This document shows positions 1-8,657 of a stretch of DNA of 64,000 nucleotides, in pieces. Every line of letters starts with the position of its first letter. Positions within the stretch are counted from its first letter, which is position 1. The position numbers and the translations under genes were made by a program. The notes beneath the pieces are model-generated. The model made no database searches and was not told where the DNA came from. It saw nothing but the letters and a program-made list of their open reading frames with translations. Source of the stretch: JAEKNW01 sp963677815 (GTDB taxonomy: Bacteria > Cloacimonadota > Cloacimonadia > Cloacimonadales > JAFGVF01); NCBI GenBank assembly GCA_963677815.1, contig OY782499.1, positions 682,001 to 746,000 on the forward strand, written 5' to 3'.

Positions 1-977
1 CTTTTGTTAGTTTTTTTCCACAATTAGTAGCAGGTCCAATTGAAAGAGCTACAAATTTATTGCCACAATTCTATAAGAAAAGAGATTTTGAATACGAAAA
101 AGCTGTAGATGGTTTAAGACAAATATTATGGGGATTGTTTAAAAAAATGGTAATAGCAGATAATTGTGCGAGGGTTGTTAATGACGTTTTTAGTAATTAT
201 ACTGAATACTCTTCAATTCAACTTATTTTAGGAGCTATATTTTTTGCATTACAAATTTATGGTGATTTTTCTGGTTATTCTGATATTGCAATTGGAACAT
301 CTAGATTGTTTGGATTCAGCTTGATGAAAAACTTCGCATTTCCTTACTTTTCACGGGATATCGGAGAATTTTGGAGAAGGTGGCACATTTCATTATCAAC
401 GTGGTTTAGAGATTATTTATATATTCCTTTAGGAGGAAGTAGGGGAAGTAAAGCAAAACAAATTATAAATACTTTTATAATATTCATAGTTAGTGGTTTT
501 TGGCATGGGGCTAATTGGACGTTCATTGTCTGGGGATTACTGAATGCTTTGTATTTTCTACCTTTATTATTAACAAACCGAAATAGAAGAAACACTGATA
601 CGATTGCTAAGAATAGAATTTTACCAAGTATTAAGGATGTATTAAATATATTAATTACTTTCTCGTTGACAACTATAGGTTGGATATTCTTTAGATCAGA
701 TTCTGTAAACGATTCGGTAAATTATATAAAGAGGATATTCATTAATTTTGAATTTATAAATCCAATTAATAGTATTCCTGGAATGACTGTAAAAGTATTA
801 TTATTTATAATTATTTTTGGAATTATTGAGTGGGTAAATAGGAATAAAGAACATGCTCTAGAATTAACTCATTCGAGTAAATATAGACCATTCAGATGGA
901 TTGCATATTACTCATTATTAATAATAATATTAACTTTTGGTGGTGAACAACAAGAGTTTATTTATTTTCAATTTTAG
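1..977 (+). CDS. MBOAT family membrane O-acyltransferase, 5' end outside window
   Basis: The reading frame is open from the left edge, so the N-terminus is missing; a TTG at 60 is only an internal Leu. The first visible residues read FVSFFPQLVAGPIERA, the conserved MBOAT block. Further on are DFSGYSDIAIG, FWRRWHISLSTWFRDYLYIP and FWHGANWTFIVWG; the His of WHG is the family's catalytic residue. Several hydrophobic segments follow. Family members such as AlgI, DltB and PatA move acyl groups across the membrane onto extracytoplasmic polysaccharides. An SGNH-like gene starts 9 bases downstream, the usual partner arrangement. The likely role is O-acetylation of the polysaccharide built by this locus; the acyl group and acceptor cannot be read from sequence. 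Confidence 0.93.
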   Translation, partial: FVSFFPQLVAGPIERATNLLPQFYKKRDFEYEKAVDGLRQILWGLFKKMVIADNCARVVNDVFSNYTEYSSIQLILGAIFFALQIYGDFSGYSDIAIGTSRLFGFSLMKNFAFPYFSRDIGEFWRRWHISLSTWFRDYLYIPLGGSRGSKAKQIINTFIIFIVSGFWHGANWTFIVWGLLNALYFLPLLLTNRNRRNTDTIAKNRILPSIKDVLNILITFSLTTIGWIFFRSDSVNDSVNYIKRIFINFEFINPINSIPGMTVKVLLFIIIFGIIEWVNRNKEHALELTHSSKYRPFRWIAYYSLLIIILTFGGEQQEFIYFQF

Positions 978-985
978 GGGAAAGT

Positions 986-1954
986 ATGAAGATATTTATA
1001 AAAAATGGTTTTGTGTTTGTTCTGCCGTTAATTTTTATTATCTTAATTTTTGAGATATATATCAGCGTGAATAAAAAAAAAATATTATCAGAAGAAAAAT
1101 TAAAAAAAGCTTACACGAATAGCATTGAAAAATATAGTTGGATTAATAGTAGTTATGAAAAAAGTGAAATAGTTTTATTAAGTGGTAGTTCGACAGTTAA
1201 GCATGGTGTTAATAATGAGTTGCTAAATAATCTAGCAGAAGGGAAAGTAAATTTTATTAATATTGGAAATTTAGCTGGAGATCCTATAGAGTCTTATTTT
1301 ATTATAAATAGTATCATTAATAATAATATTTATGCTGTATATTATGGAATAGACCCCTGGATATTTACTCGAAATTATTATAAACATAGAAAGAAAATAA
1401 TGTATTTAGATTTAAATTTTGTTCAGTCACTTAAATTTTCCTTAAAGAAAGATAAAAATATTTTTATAAAAAGATATTTAGAAGTTTTCAGTTTTTATAA
1501 CTTTTTAAACAAAATCAATGCAAAAGATAAAGATTTATTTACTAATGAAATAGATATTGACAGTATAAAAACAAACCTTGTAGTTGAAAGAAAAATAATT
1601 GATCCTTTAAAACAATTCAATATTTCTGTATATGGCTGGTCTGATTTACAGTTCAAATATTTAAGAAAAATACATGAATTATGTCAAAAAAATAACATAA
1701 CATTTGTTCCATTTTACCCACCAAAAATGAATTCTTATAGTAGAATATATTTTGAAGAATGTAATGTTAGTGATGAATTTGAGGATAAGTTTTCAAAAGA
1801 AGTCGGAAATATTAGAATAGAAGGAAAATTTAATCAGTTTTTAGAACAATTTGATAGCTTATACTTTGTGGACGAAGTTCATTTAAACGTAGATGGAAGA
1901 AATAGATATTCTTATGTTTTCTTTAATGAAATTTATAGTCACAGAGAAAAATAA
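986..1954 (+). CDS. membrane-anchored SGNH-hydrolase-like acyltransferase partner
   Basis: A 322-residue protein with one N-terminal hydrophobic segment (about residues 8-26) and a predicted extracytoplasmic domain. LLSGSSTVKHGV near residue 65 resembles the SGNH block I serine (G-x-S), and VDEVHLNVDGRNRY near the C-terminus carries the DxxH of block V. Together these give a plausible Ser/Asp/His triad. It follows an MBOAT gene by 9 bases; in AlgI/AlgJ- and DltB/DltD-like systems the SGNH partner finishes acyl transfer outside the membrane. Overall similarity to named families is low, so the assignment rests on motif order and neighbour. ATG start with GGGGAAAG upstream. Confidence 0.65.
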   Translation: MKIFIKNGFVFVLPLIFIILIFEIYISVNKKKILSEEKLKKAYTNSIEKYSWINSSYEKSEIVLLSGSSTVKHGVNNELLNNLAEGKVNFINIGNLAGDPIESYFIINSIINNNIYAVYYGIDPWIFTRNYYKHRKKIMYLDLNFVQSLKFSLKKDKNIFIKRYLEVFSFYNFLNKINAKDKDLFTNEIDIDSIKTNLVVERKIIDPLKQFNISVYGWSDLQFKYLRKIHELCQKNNITFVPFYPPKMNSYSRIYFEECNVSDEFEDKFSKEVGNIRIEGKFNQFLEQFDSLYFVDEVHLNVDGRNRYSYVFFNEIYSHREK

Positions 1955-1978
1955 ACTATTAAAATAAAAGAGGATAAA

Positions 1979-2788
1979 TTGTATAGATCTTTCCATTTCG
2001 TTCCGGTTGATAAAGCAAAATACATTAGTAATATAAATGTTTTAAATGCAGATCATATAATCTTGGATTTAGAAGATAGTGTAGATTTGACAAATAAAGA
2101 TATAGCCCGAGATAAAGTAGATAATTTATTAGGAAATACCAAAGATTTATTTCGAATGTGGATTAGGTGTAATCCTATAGATAGTGATGAGTTTAGTAAA
2201 GATATTAAGCTGTTAAAGAAATATCCTAAAGTGGGCTTAGTTCTTCCTAAGGTCGATAGTATTCAAGATGTGAAACCAATCACATCTCAGATAAACAACA
2301 GACTTATAATTTTAATCGAAAGTTTTCTAAGTTTGAATAACATAAACACCTTAGTAGATAGTAAGCAAGTACTAGGATTTGGTTTAGGATTAGAAGATAT
2401 GTTAATAAATTTACCACGTAGTGAAGCAGAATTACCTGAATTATTACAAGGTATATATCATAAATTTATTTTATCAACAAAGATTAGAAATAAATATTGT
2501 CTTGCTGGTATAACAAGCAATTATAAAAGTAAAGATCAATTAGTACATGATTGTAGAAAAGCTATTTCTTATGGTTTTGATGGAAAATTTTCAATCCATC
2601 CAGATCAAATAGAGATTATAAATAAGATGTTTTCATTATCTCAGGAAAGTGTTGCTTGGGCAGAAGATATCAAACATTTAAGCAATTTAGACGAGTCTTT
2701 AGGTTATCAAATTATTAGTGGTAAGTTAATCACACCGCCAAAAATAAAAAAAGCAAAAACTATTTTAAGCATAATGGAGAAATTATGA
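1979..2788 (+). CDS. HpcH/HpaI aldolase / citrate-lyase beta-subunit (CitE-like) family, copy 1
   Basis: A 269-residue TIM-barrel lyase of the CitE/malyl-CoA lyase type. Visible signatures are HIILDLEDSV (metal-site acidic strand), MWIRCNP (substrate-binding Arg), LIILIES, GFGLGLEDM and FSIHPDQIEIIN. It starts at TTG 1979 after AAAGAGGA. Relatives cleave or form C-C bonds in citryl-, malyl- or methylmalyl-CoA-type substrates. The stop overlaps the next gene, a second and clearly divergent CitE-like protein, by ATGA, so the pair is probably co-translated and may be hetero-oligomeric. A capsule locus is an unusual place for it; it may prepare a hydroxy-acyl or keto-acid substituent, but no substrate can be assigned. 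Confidence 0.85.
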   Translation: MYRSFHFVPVDKAKYISNINVLNADHIILDLEDSVDLTNKDIARDKVDNLLGNTKDLFRMWIRCNPIDSDEFSKDIKLLKKYPKVGLVLPKVDSIQDVKPITSQINNRLIILIESFLSLNNINTLVDSKQVLGFGLGLEDMLINLPRSEAELPELLQGIYHKFILSTKIRNKYCLAGITSNYKSKDQLVHDCRKAISYGFDGKFSIHPDQIEIINKMFSLSQESVAWAEDIKHLSNLDESLGYQIISGKLITPPKIKKAKTILSIMEKL

Positions 2789-3681
2789 AAAAGAGTTCAA
2801 ATTACCTTTTAAGAAGTTTAATGTTTGTTCCAGGTCATAATGACAAATTGTTAGCAAGTGCTGCAAAATCTGAAGCTGATGTTTTGTTACTTGATTTAGA
2901 AGATTCTGTTCTTCCTGCAAGCAATAAAGCTATTGCTAGGAACAAAATTAAAGAATTTGTTGAAGGTACTGATTTGAAGAATAAACTGATCTTCCCTCGA
3001 GTTAATGACAGAGAGAGTGGCTTTCTACTTAAAGATGTACATGAATTAACCATTCCTGGAATAACTGGTTTTATGTATCCGAAATCACAATCAGCAGAAG
3101 ATATTTACTTCTTTGATAAATTATTAGAAACTATCGAATATGAGAAAGGTTACTCTATCGGGACATATAAAATAATCCCTCTTATAGAAACTGCTTCAGC
3201 AGTATTAAATGCTCAAGATATCTGTAAAGCCTCTTCTCGGGTTATTGCAATAGCTTTTGGTTGTGAAGATTTTATTACGGATTTACAAGGTATTCACGAT
3301 AAAGATGAGACAAGTATTTTTACACCTCGAGCATTAATAGCAATGGCAGCTAGGGCTACTAATGTTATCCCTATTGATACTGTTCATATCAATGTCCATG
3401 ATCTTGCTGATTTAGAGAAAAATTTGATAATTGGTAAGAACCTAGGATTTGAAGGAATGCTTGTGTTACATCCTAAAGAATTACCTTTAGTTCATCAATA
3501 TCATACACCTACTGAAGAAGAAATTGCTAATGCTAAACTAATGTTGGAACTTTCAGAAGAAGCTAAAAAGGATGGAAAAGGAGTCGCTATGATGAATGGA
3601 AAGTTTATCGGACCTCCTATGGTTGAAACTGCTAAGAAAATATTAATTAGAAATGAATTACTTGCCACTAGAAAAATTTAA
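2785..3681 (+). CDS. HpcH/HpaI aldolase / citrate-lyase beta-subunit (CitE-like) family, copy 2
   Basis: A 298-residue CitE-like lyase with ADVLLLDLEDSVLP, LIFPRVND, IIPLIETASAVLNA, IAFGCEDFITDL (metal-binding Glu/Asp) and EGMLVLHPKELPLVH. It is closer to canonical CitE/malyl-CoA lyase than copy 1, which is shorter and more divergent. It overlaps copy 1 by 4 bases and the downstream adenylating-enzyme gene by 29 bases. Citrate lyase alpha and gamma subunits are absent, so this is not a citrate lyase operon. With the CoA-ligase-like gene beside it, a small acyl-group pathway for polysaccharide decoration is a reasonable inference. Confidence 0.87.
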   Translation: MKKSSNYLLRSLMFVPGHNDKLLASAAKSEADVLLLDLEDSVLPASNKAIARNKIKEFVEGTDLKNKLIFPRVNDRESGFLLKDVHELTIPGITGFMYPKSQSAEDIYFFDKLLETIEYEKGYSIGTYKIIPLIETASAVLNAQDICKASSRVIAIAFGCEDFITDLQGIHDKDETSIFTPRALIAMAARATNVIPIDTVHINVHDLADLEKNLIIGKNLGFEGMLVLHPKELPLVHQYHTPTEEEIANAKLMLELSEEAKKDGKGVAMMNGKFIGPPMVETAKKILIRNELLATRKI

Positions 3682-4987
3682 GGATATCTTCGAATATGGG
3701 AAAAAAAATTATTATTATAGCCTAATAAAATACTTCTTAGAACTAAGAAAGGTAGAAAAATATAGTCCGGAAAAAATTAAGGAAATCCAGTTAGAGAAAT
3801 TTAAGAACATTTTCGAATTTGCAAAAAGAAACTCTAAATTTTATGAAAAGTTATATAATGAGCATGGTGTTAATAATTTAAAGATTAATGATTTTAATGA
3901 CGTAAAGAAAATTCCAATAATTCATAAGAAAGATTTAAGGGAAGGTGGATTGGAATTATTTGCTACAGATTTAAATAATCGGAGAGTCCACACGACAAGT
4001 GGCTCTACCGGGGTACCTGTTCAGATTGCTTTTTCACCTTATGAAGATTTTACAGCTCATATTCGGGTTTTACACATCTTGTTAAAAGCCGGTTATAAGA
4101 TAACAGATAAAATATATATGGTAACGAGATATGATCAAGATGATAAGTTTGATATTGAAAAAAAATTATCTTTACTCCAAGTATTTCAATCAAAACTAAG
4201 ACTATTTCAAAGGAAAATAATTTCTATTTATACCAAGCCGGAAATTATAGTGAATACTTTATTGCAAGAGAAACCAAAGGTCTTATGGTCAACACCTTCA
4301 ATAATGCAAATAATTGTGAATGAATTAAAGAAACGAGAGGTGAGTTAAAGAATTCCTTTATTATTATATACATCTGAAACAGTATTTCCTGAACAAGAAA
4401 GAGAGTTTAGGGAGTATTTGTGTGATAAAATCGTCAATATTTACGGGTGTATGGAATCTCCATCTCTAGGATATGATATAAATTTATCAGGAAGAATGAC
4501 AATCTTCCCCAATTCAAATCTATTTGAGTTTAAAAAACTTGAAAACAATAAACTTGAAAGCTATGACTCCCCTATAATAACAAACCTAATTAATTATTCT
4601 TTTCCTATAATAAGATATGAATTAGGAGATATTGTTGATAATAGTTGTATTTCTAAAGACAAAACATCGCAATACATCGGAAAAGTATATGGACGTCAAG
4701 ATGATATAATTAAGATTGATGAAAGCAGATATTTAGCTCATCATCATGCTCATGAGATGTTTATGACAATTGATGGATGTAATCAGTGGAAAATAATTCA
4801 AACAAATAATGATATAACTCTCTATTTTTATACAAATAATATAGCAAGTTTCTCCAAGGCAAAAAAAAGAGCAGAGGAAATTTGGAATAAAAGATATCCA
4901 GATGTTAAAATTAATATTGAAAGGATGGATTTTGTTGAGATTAATGAAAAATCAGGTAAATTTAAAAATATCGAGATTATTAAATGA
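3653..4987 (+). pseudogene. PaaK/CapK-like adenylate-forming enzyme interrupted by one in-frame TAA
   Basis: Two reading-frame pieces (3653-4348 and from 4349 to 4987) lie in the same frame, separated only by TAA at 4346-4348. Together they make about 444 codons, the normal length of phenylacetate-CoA ligase/CapK-type enzymes. The first piece has the AMP-binding loop TTSGSTGVPVQIAF; the second has VNIYGCMESPS (Y-G-x-x-E), RYELGDI and GRQDDIIK. The sequence right after the stop (RIPLLLYTSETVFPEQE) continues the fold without loss, so the lesion is a single nonsense change, a sequencing error, or a recent inactivation. A TTG at 4418 could restart the second half but lacks a good ribosome site. 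In capsule loci these proteins activate a carboxylate for transfer to sugar or lipid. Confidence 0.82.
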
Positions 4988-6081
4988 TAATTAGCATTGT
5001 AGGAGATATTTCTCTTTGTGAAATTGATGTAAATGATTATAAAATAGATAATAAGATAATAGAATATTTATCCCATTCTGATTTTACTATTGGTAATTTA
5101 GAGAATCCTGTGACTCAGAGTACTGATAAAAAAGAATTTTTAGCTTATAATCTAAAAACTGATGATGATTCTTTATCATTATTAAAGTTGTTTTCATATC
5201 TTAATATCTGCAACAATCATATTTTTGATTTTGGGGACCAAGGGTATTTGGATACTATAAAATTTTTAGATGATAATAGAATCTATTATTCAGGTGTTAT
5301 AAAAAAAAGCACACATCAAAATGATTTACCTTTTAATGTTAATATTAATTCTCAAGAAAAAGTTTGCATCATTACTGCAACAAGATGGGGTAATCTTAAA
5401 AATACTGAATATGGAACAATTGCTTTTAAACAAATAGAAAAATATCTAAAAAAGTATAATAAAAAAGATTATTTCCTAATTTATTATCCTCATTGGGGTT
5501 ATGAATATATCACTATTCCACCACCAGATATTAGAAAACATGCTCACAAAATGATTGATTTAGGAGTTGATTTAATTGTTGGAACCCATCCTCATATCGT
5601 GCAAGGTTATGAAATATACCAAAAAAAGTACATCTTTTACAGTTTAGGAAATTTTATATTTAACTCAAAATTCAATCAAACAGGCTATAATCAACTTTTA
5701 GTAAATAAATCTTTAGTATTGAAATTGTCTATTAAAAATAATATAGTTGAAAAATTTCATTTTCAACCCTTTGAATTTAGCGAGAAGGGAATGTTGGTAA
5801 ATTCAGATGTTATTAATGAAGAATACCTAAATGAAATATCCAAGATATTTAATGAATCTAATTTTGTATATAAAAAAGAGTATTATAAGCAAACGGTGTA
5901 TTTAGCTAACCAAAGCGCAAAGATTAGGAATAAATTAATGAATCAATCTACGAAAGATAGAAAGTTCAAATCTTTATTATACAACTATCTAAATGCTACT
6001 CCTCAGGATATCAAAAATAGAATAGTCGCATTGTTAATTAATAAATATTCAGCAATCCTGCGTAGAAACAAAGAGAAGTAA
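4984..6081 (+). CDS. CapA family protein (poly-gamma-glutamate/capsule metallophosphatase-like), copy 1
   Basis: A 365-residue protein of the PGA_cap/CapA fold, related to calcineurin-like phosphatases. Metal-site motifs in order: IVGDIS (Asp), GNLENPV, NICNNHIFDFGD (Asn-His), YYPHWGYEY (His) and VGTHPHIVQGYE (HPH), then YSLGNFIFN. There is no signal peptide; it begins directly with the beta-strand and Asp, suggesting a cytoplasmic location unlike Bacillus CapA. The start overlaps the upstream gene by ATGA. Family members are tied to poly-gamma-glutamate and to amino-acid-containing polysaccharides. A second CapA lies at 23604, and both have ATP-grasp genes in their operons. Confidence 0.88.
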   Translation: MIISIVGDISLCEIDVNDYKIDNKIIEYLSHSDFTIGNLENPVTQSTDKKEFLAYNLKTDDDSLSLLKLFSYLNICNNHIFDFGDQGYLDTIKFLDDNRIYYSGVIKKSTHQNDLPFNVNINSQEKVCIITATRWGNLKNTEYGTIAFKQIEKYLKKYNKKDYFLIYYPHWGYEYITIPPPDIRKHAHKMIDLGVDLIVGTHPHIVQGYEIYQKKYIFYSLGNFIFNSKFNQTGYNQLLVNKSLVLKLSIKNNIVEKFHFQPFEFSEKGMLVNSDVINEEYLNEISKIFNESNFVYKKEYYKQTVYLANQSAKIRNKLMNQSTKDRKFKSLLYNYLNATPQDIKNRIVALLINKYSAILRRNKEK

Positions 6082-7061
6082 TGAAATATAAAAAAACAAT
6101 TCAAGTAAGTATAACTTTCCTAATGTTTTATTTTATTTATCGAACATTTGGAGTTTCTTTTCAGAGCATTTTTGAAGAAGTGAATAATATTAGTGATCCT
6201 AAATGGATATTATTTACAATATTTATTCCATCATTAATAATTCCAGCCATTTCGATTAATAGATGGGGTTTTTTCTTACGATCAATAGGGATCTATGAAA
6301 AACCGTTAACACTTGTTAAAATTAATTTCTTATCGATTTTTTATGGTTTAGTTTTACCTTCATCAACCGGGTTTGATGCAGTTAGAATCTATTTAATTGA
6401 AAAAAGAAATCCTCAAAAGAGAGGAAAAGCGGGAAGTACAATTATTATAGAGCGTTACTTTGGCTTTGTCATATTAAGTCTAATAGGAGTATTTGGTGTT
6501 ATATCAATATCCAACTTATTAACTAAACAGCAATTTTTTTATATGCTTACAGCTATTTTACTTATTTTAATCATGTTAATATTAATGGGACTCGTAATTA
6601 GTAATCAGTATATTTTTAACTTAGCTAACAAAATCTTAACCAAATCCAAATATTTTAAAAAAGGATTTTCCTATTTAATTTCTCTACATGATGCACTCAG
6701 AACGTTTCCAATAAGCAAAGTACTCTTAAATTCTTTATTGCTAATAGTTTTACTTCAATTAGTTTCAATACTAAACGTATATTTTCTCTTCAGGGCTTTT
6801 GATATGGACATATCTTTTTCATATCACTTAGCTATGATGCCAATAATAAATATAATATCAATAATTCCTATTTCAATCTCAGGTTTTGGAATTAGAGAAG
6901 GAGCATTTAGTTTTTTTTATTCGCTGGTTGGGGTTGAACCTACTCTTGCATTAGTTATTTCATTGATGAATTATTTAATAATTATGGGAATACCTGCTAT
7001 TATAGGTGGGATGATAAATATGTATGATTTAATTTTTAAGAGGGGAAATGATAAAAAATAA
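6081..7061 (+). CDS. lysylphosphatidylglycerol synthase TM region / YbhN-AglD family membrane protein
   Basis: A 326-residue integral membrane protein with about eight hydrophobic segments. SSTGFDAVRIYLIEK and IPISISGFGIREGAFSFFY match the conserved motifs of the LPG_synthase_TM (DUF/UPF0104, YbhN, AglD) family. The catalytic soluble domain of MprF is absent, so lysyl transfer is not expected. Stand-alone members are frequent next to GT2 polyprenyl-phosphate glycosyltransferases and may act in lipid-linked sugar transport; here such a GT2 gene overlaps it by 14 bases. Start ATG overlaps the previous stop (TAATG). Confidence 0.82.
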   Translation: MKYKKTIQVSITFLMFYFIYRTFGVSFQSIFEEVNNISDPKWILFTIFIPSLIIPAISINRWGFFLRSIGIYEKPLTLVKINFLSIFYGLVLPSSTGFDAVRIYLIEKRNPQKRGKAGSTIIIERYFGFVILSLIGVFGVISISNLLTKQQFFYMLTAILLILIMLILMGLVISNQYIFNLANKILTKSKYFKKGFSYLISLHDALRTFPISKVLLNSLLLIVLLQLVSILNVYFLFRAFDMDISFSYHLAMMPIINIISIIPISISGFGIREGAFSFFYSLVGVEPTLALVISLMNYLIIMGIPAIIGGMINMYDLIFKRGNDKK

Positions 7062-7998
7062 TTATAGCTTATCCATAGTAATCCCTGTTTATAATGATGA
7101 GCAGGTTTTGACTGAATTATACAAAAGATTAGAAGGGGTTTGTAATTCTATATATAGAAAAGACTATGAAATTATCTTTATAGATGATGGAAGTAAAGAT
7201 AGATCCTTTGAGATATTAGTTGGGCTTTATCATCAATATAGTGAAGTGAAAGTATTAAAACAGGCAAAAAACTTTGGGCAGGCTAATGCTATTTTAGCCG
7301 GATTGAAATATGCAACAGGTAAATATATAGTTGTTATGGATTCAGATTTACAAGATAAACCTGAAGATATTCCGACTTTAATTCATAAAATGGAGATTAG
7401 TGGAAAGAGTATGGCTATTGCTTTGTGGGAAAGTAGGAAAGATACAGTTTTAAAAAAACTAACATCTTGGATGTTTTATACTTTTTCACAGAATGTTACT
7501 AATATTAAATATGAGAAAGGTTTGGGGGTATTTAGGGTAATTAAAAGAGATAAAATTATTCAATTAATTAATGTACCTGAAATCACAGGAACCATACTAA
7601 GTTTGATCTATTGGTCAGGTATTAGTTATGTAGCTGTGCCTTTACAACGAGATAAACGCTATGCTGGAACTTCTGGATATAGTGTGAAAAAAATGATATC
7701 TTTAACTGCAGATAGAATTTTCTCTTATTCCTTGTTCCCAATGAAAATCATGACAAATAGTGGTTTGATTATTGGATTTGGAAGCTTTGGTGTTGGCTTG
7801 ATAACATTAATTAGAAAATTACTTGGTGTTAGTGTACTTCCAGGATGGACATCTATTATAATAATAGTTTCTTTTCTGTTTGGTATGAATTTTATATTCT
7901 TAGGATTACTGGGAGAGTATATTGGAAGAATTTATTTAGAAACTAAAAAGAGACCAAAATATGTTACTGAAATAGTTTTAGATAGAGTTGAGAGGTAA
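7048..7998 (+). CDS. GT2 polyprenyl-phosphate glycosyltransferase, ArnC/DPM1-like
   Basis: A 316-residue protein whose GT-A domain (residues 1-220) starts LSIVIPVYNDEQVL, with IFIDDGSKDRS and VVMDSDLQDKPEDI (the D-x-D region) and KRYAGTSGYSVKK, the conserved DPM-type motif. Two hydrophobic segments (about residues 232-255 and 265-290) close the protein, followed by EYIGRIYLETKKRPKY. This layout matches ArnC/GtrB/CsbB enzymes, which load a sugar onto undecaprenyl phosphate for use on the far side of the membrane. It is coupled to the upstream YbhN-like gene and touches the next gene at TAATG. Confidence 0.92.
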   Translation: MIKNNYSLSIVIPVYNDEQVLTELYKRLEGVCNSIYRKDYEIIFIDDGSKDRSFEILVGLYHQYSEVKVLKQAKNFGQANAILAGLKYATGKYIVVMDSDLQDKPEDIPTLIHKMEISGKSMAIALWESRKDTVLKKLTSWMFYTFSQNVTNIKYEKGLGVFRVIKRDKIIQLINVPEITGTILSLIYWSGISYVAVPLQRDKRYAGTSGYSVKKMISLTADRIFSYSLFPMKIMTNSGLIIGFGSFGVGLITLIRKLLGVSVLPGWTSIIIIVSFLFGMNFIFLGLLGEYIGRIYLETKKRPKYVTEIVLDRVER

Positions 7999-8657
7999 TG
8001 ATGGAAAAAGTGATAATTTTAGGTGGCATAGGAAATGGGACTGTAATTGCTCAAGCTATTGCGGATGCAAATTATCGAGGATATAATGATTTTGAGATGG
8101 CTGGCTATTTAAATGACAGGGAAGAGGTTGGTAGCTTTATAGAAGATTTTCCTGTTTTAGGAAAAGTAAATGATGCTCATAAGTTTGCTAATGATGGATA
8201 TAAATTTATTAACACTATTTATCGAATTGATGGACAAAATGAACGATTAGATTTGTTTGAAAGATTAGGTTTGAAGGATAAAGATTTAGCTATATTTGTT
8301 CATCCTACAGCATTTGTTGCCCCTAATGTTACATTAATGCCTGGTTCTGTCATTATGCCTTATGTAATGATATCCGCTGGTGCAAGCATTGGGAAAGGAA
8401 CGTTAATAATGGTTGGTGCAAGCATTGGACATAATACTGAATTAGGATTATATAATCATATTGCTGCTCAGGCTGTTGTTGGGGCTTATATTGAAACCGG
8501 AATAGGGGTTCATATAGGATTAAATGCTACAGTGAGGGAAAATTTAATTATTGGTGATTATGCAACTCTTGGTATGGGGGCTGTTCTAACAAAAAATATC
8601 AAAGAAAACGAAATATGGGTTGGTAATCCTGCAAAATTTCTAAGGTATGCAAAGTAA
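7998..8657 (+). CDS. NeuD/PglD-type sugar O/N-acyltransferase
   Basis: A 219-residue protein with an N-terminal PglD-type domain (KVIILGGIGNGTVIAQAI, then GYLNDRE) followed from about residue 100 by left-handed beta-helix hexapeptide repeats (HPTAFVAPNVTLMPGSVIMP and onward). It ends WVGNPAKFLRYAK, the typical family tail. These enzymes acetylate an amino or hydroxyl group of a nucleotide sugar or sialic-acid-like sugar. The stop of the GT2 gene overlaps its ATG by one base. No neu/pse genes are present, so the substrate is more likely a capsule aminosugar. Confidence 0.88.
   Translation: MMEKVIILGGIGNGTVIAQAIADANYRGYNDFEMAGYLNDREEVGSFIEDFPVLGKVNDAHKFANDGYKFINTIYRIDGQNERLDLFERLGLKDKDLAIFVHPTAFVAPNVTLMPGSVIMPYVMISAGASIGKGTLIMVGASIGHNTELGLYNHIAAQAVVGAYIETGIGVHIGLNATVRENLIIGDYATLGMGAVLTKNIKENEIWVGNPAKFLRYAK

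Noticed and set aside
4346..4348. Programmed stop-codon readthrough or recoding
   Set aside because: The stop is TAA, not the UGA of selenocysteine insertion or the UAG used for pyrrolysine, and no obvious recoding structure is visible.
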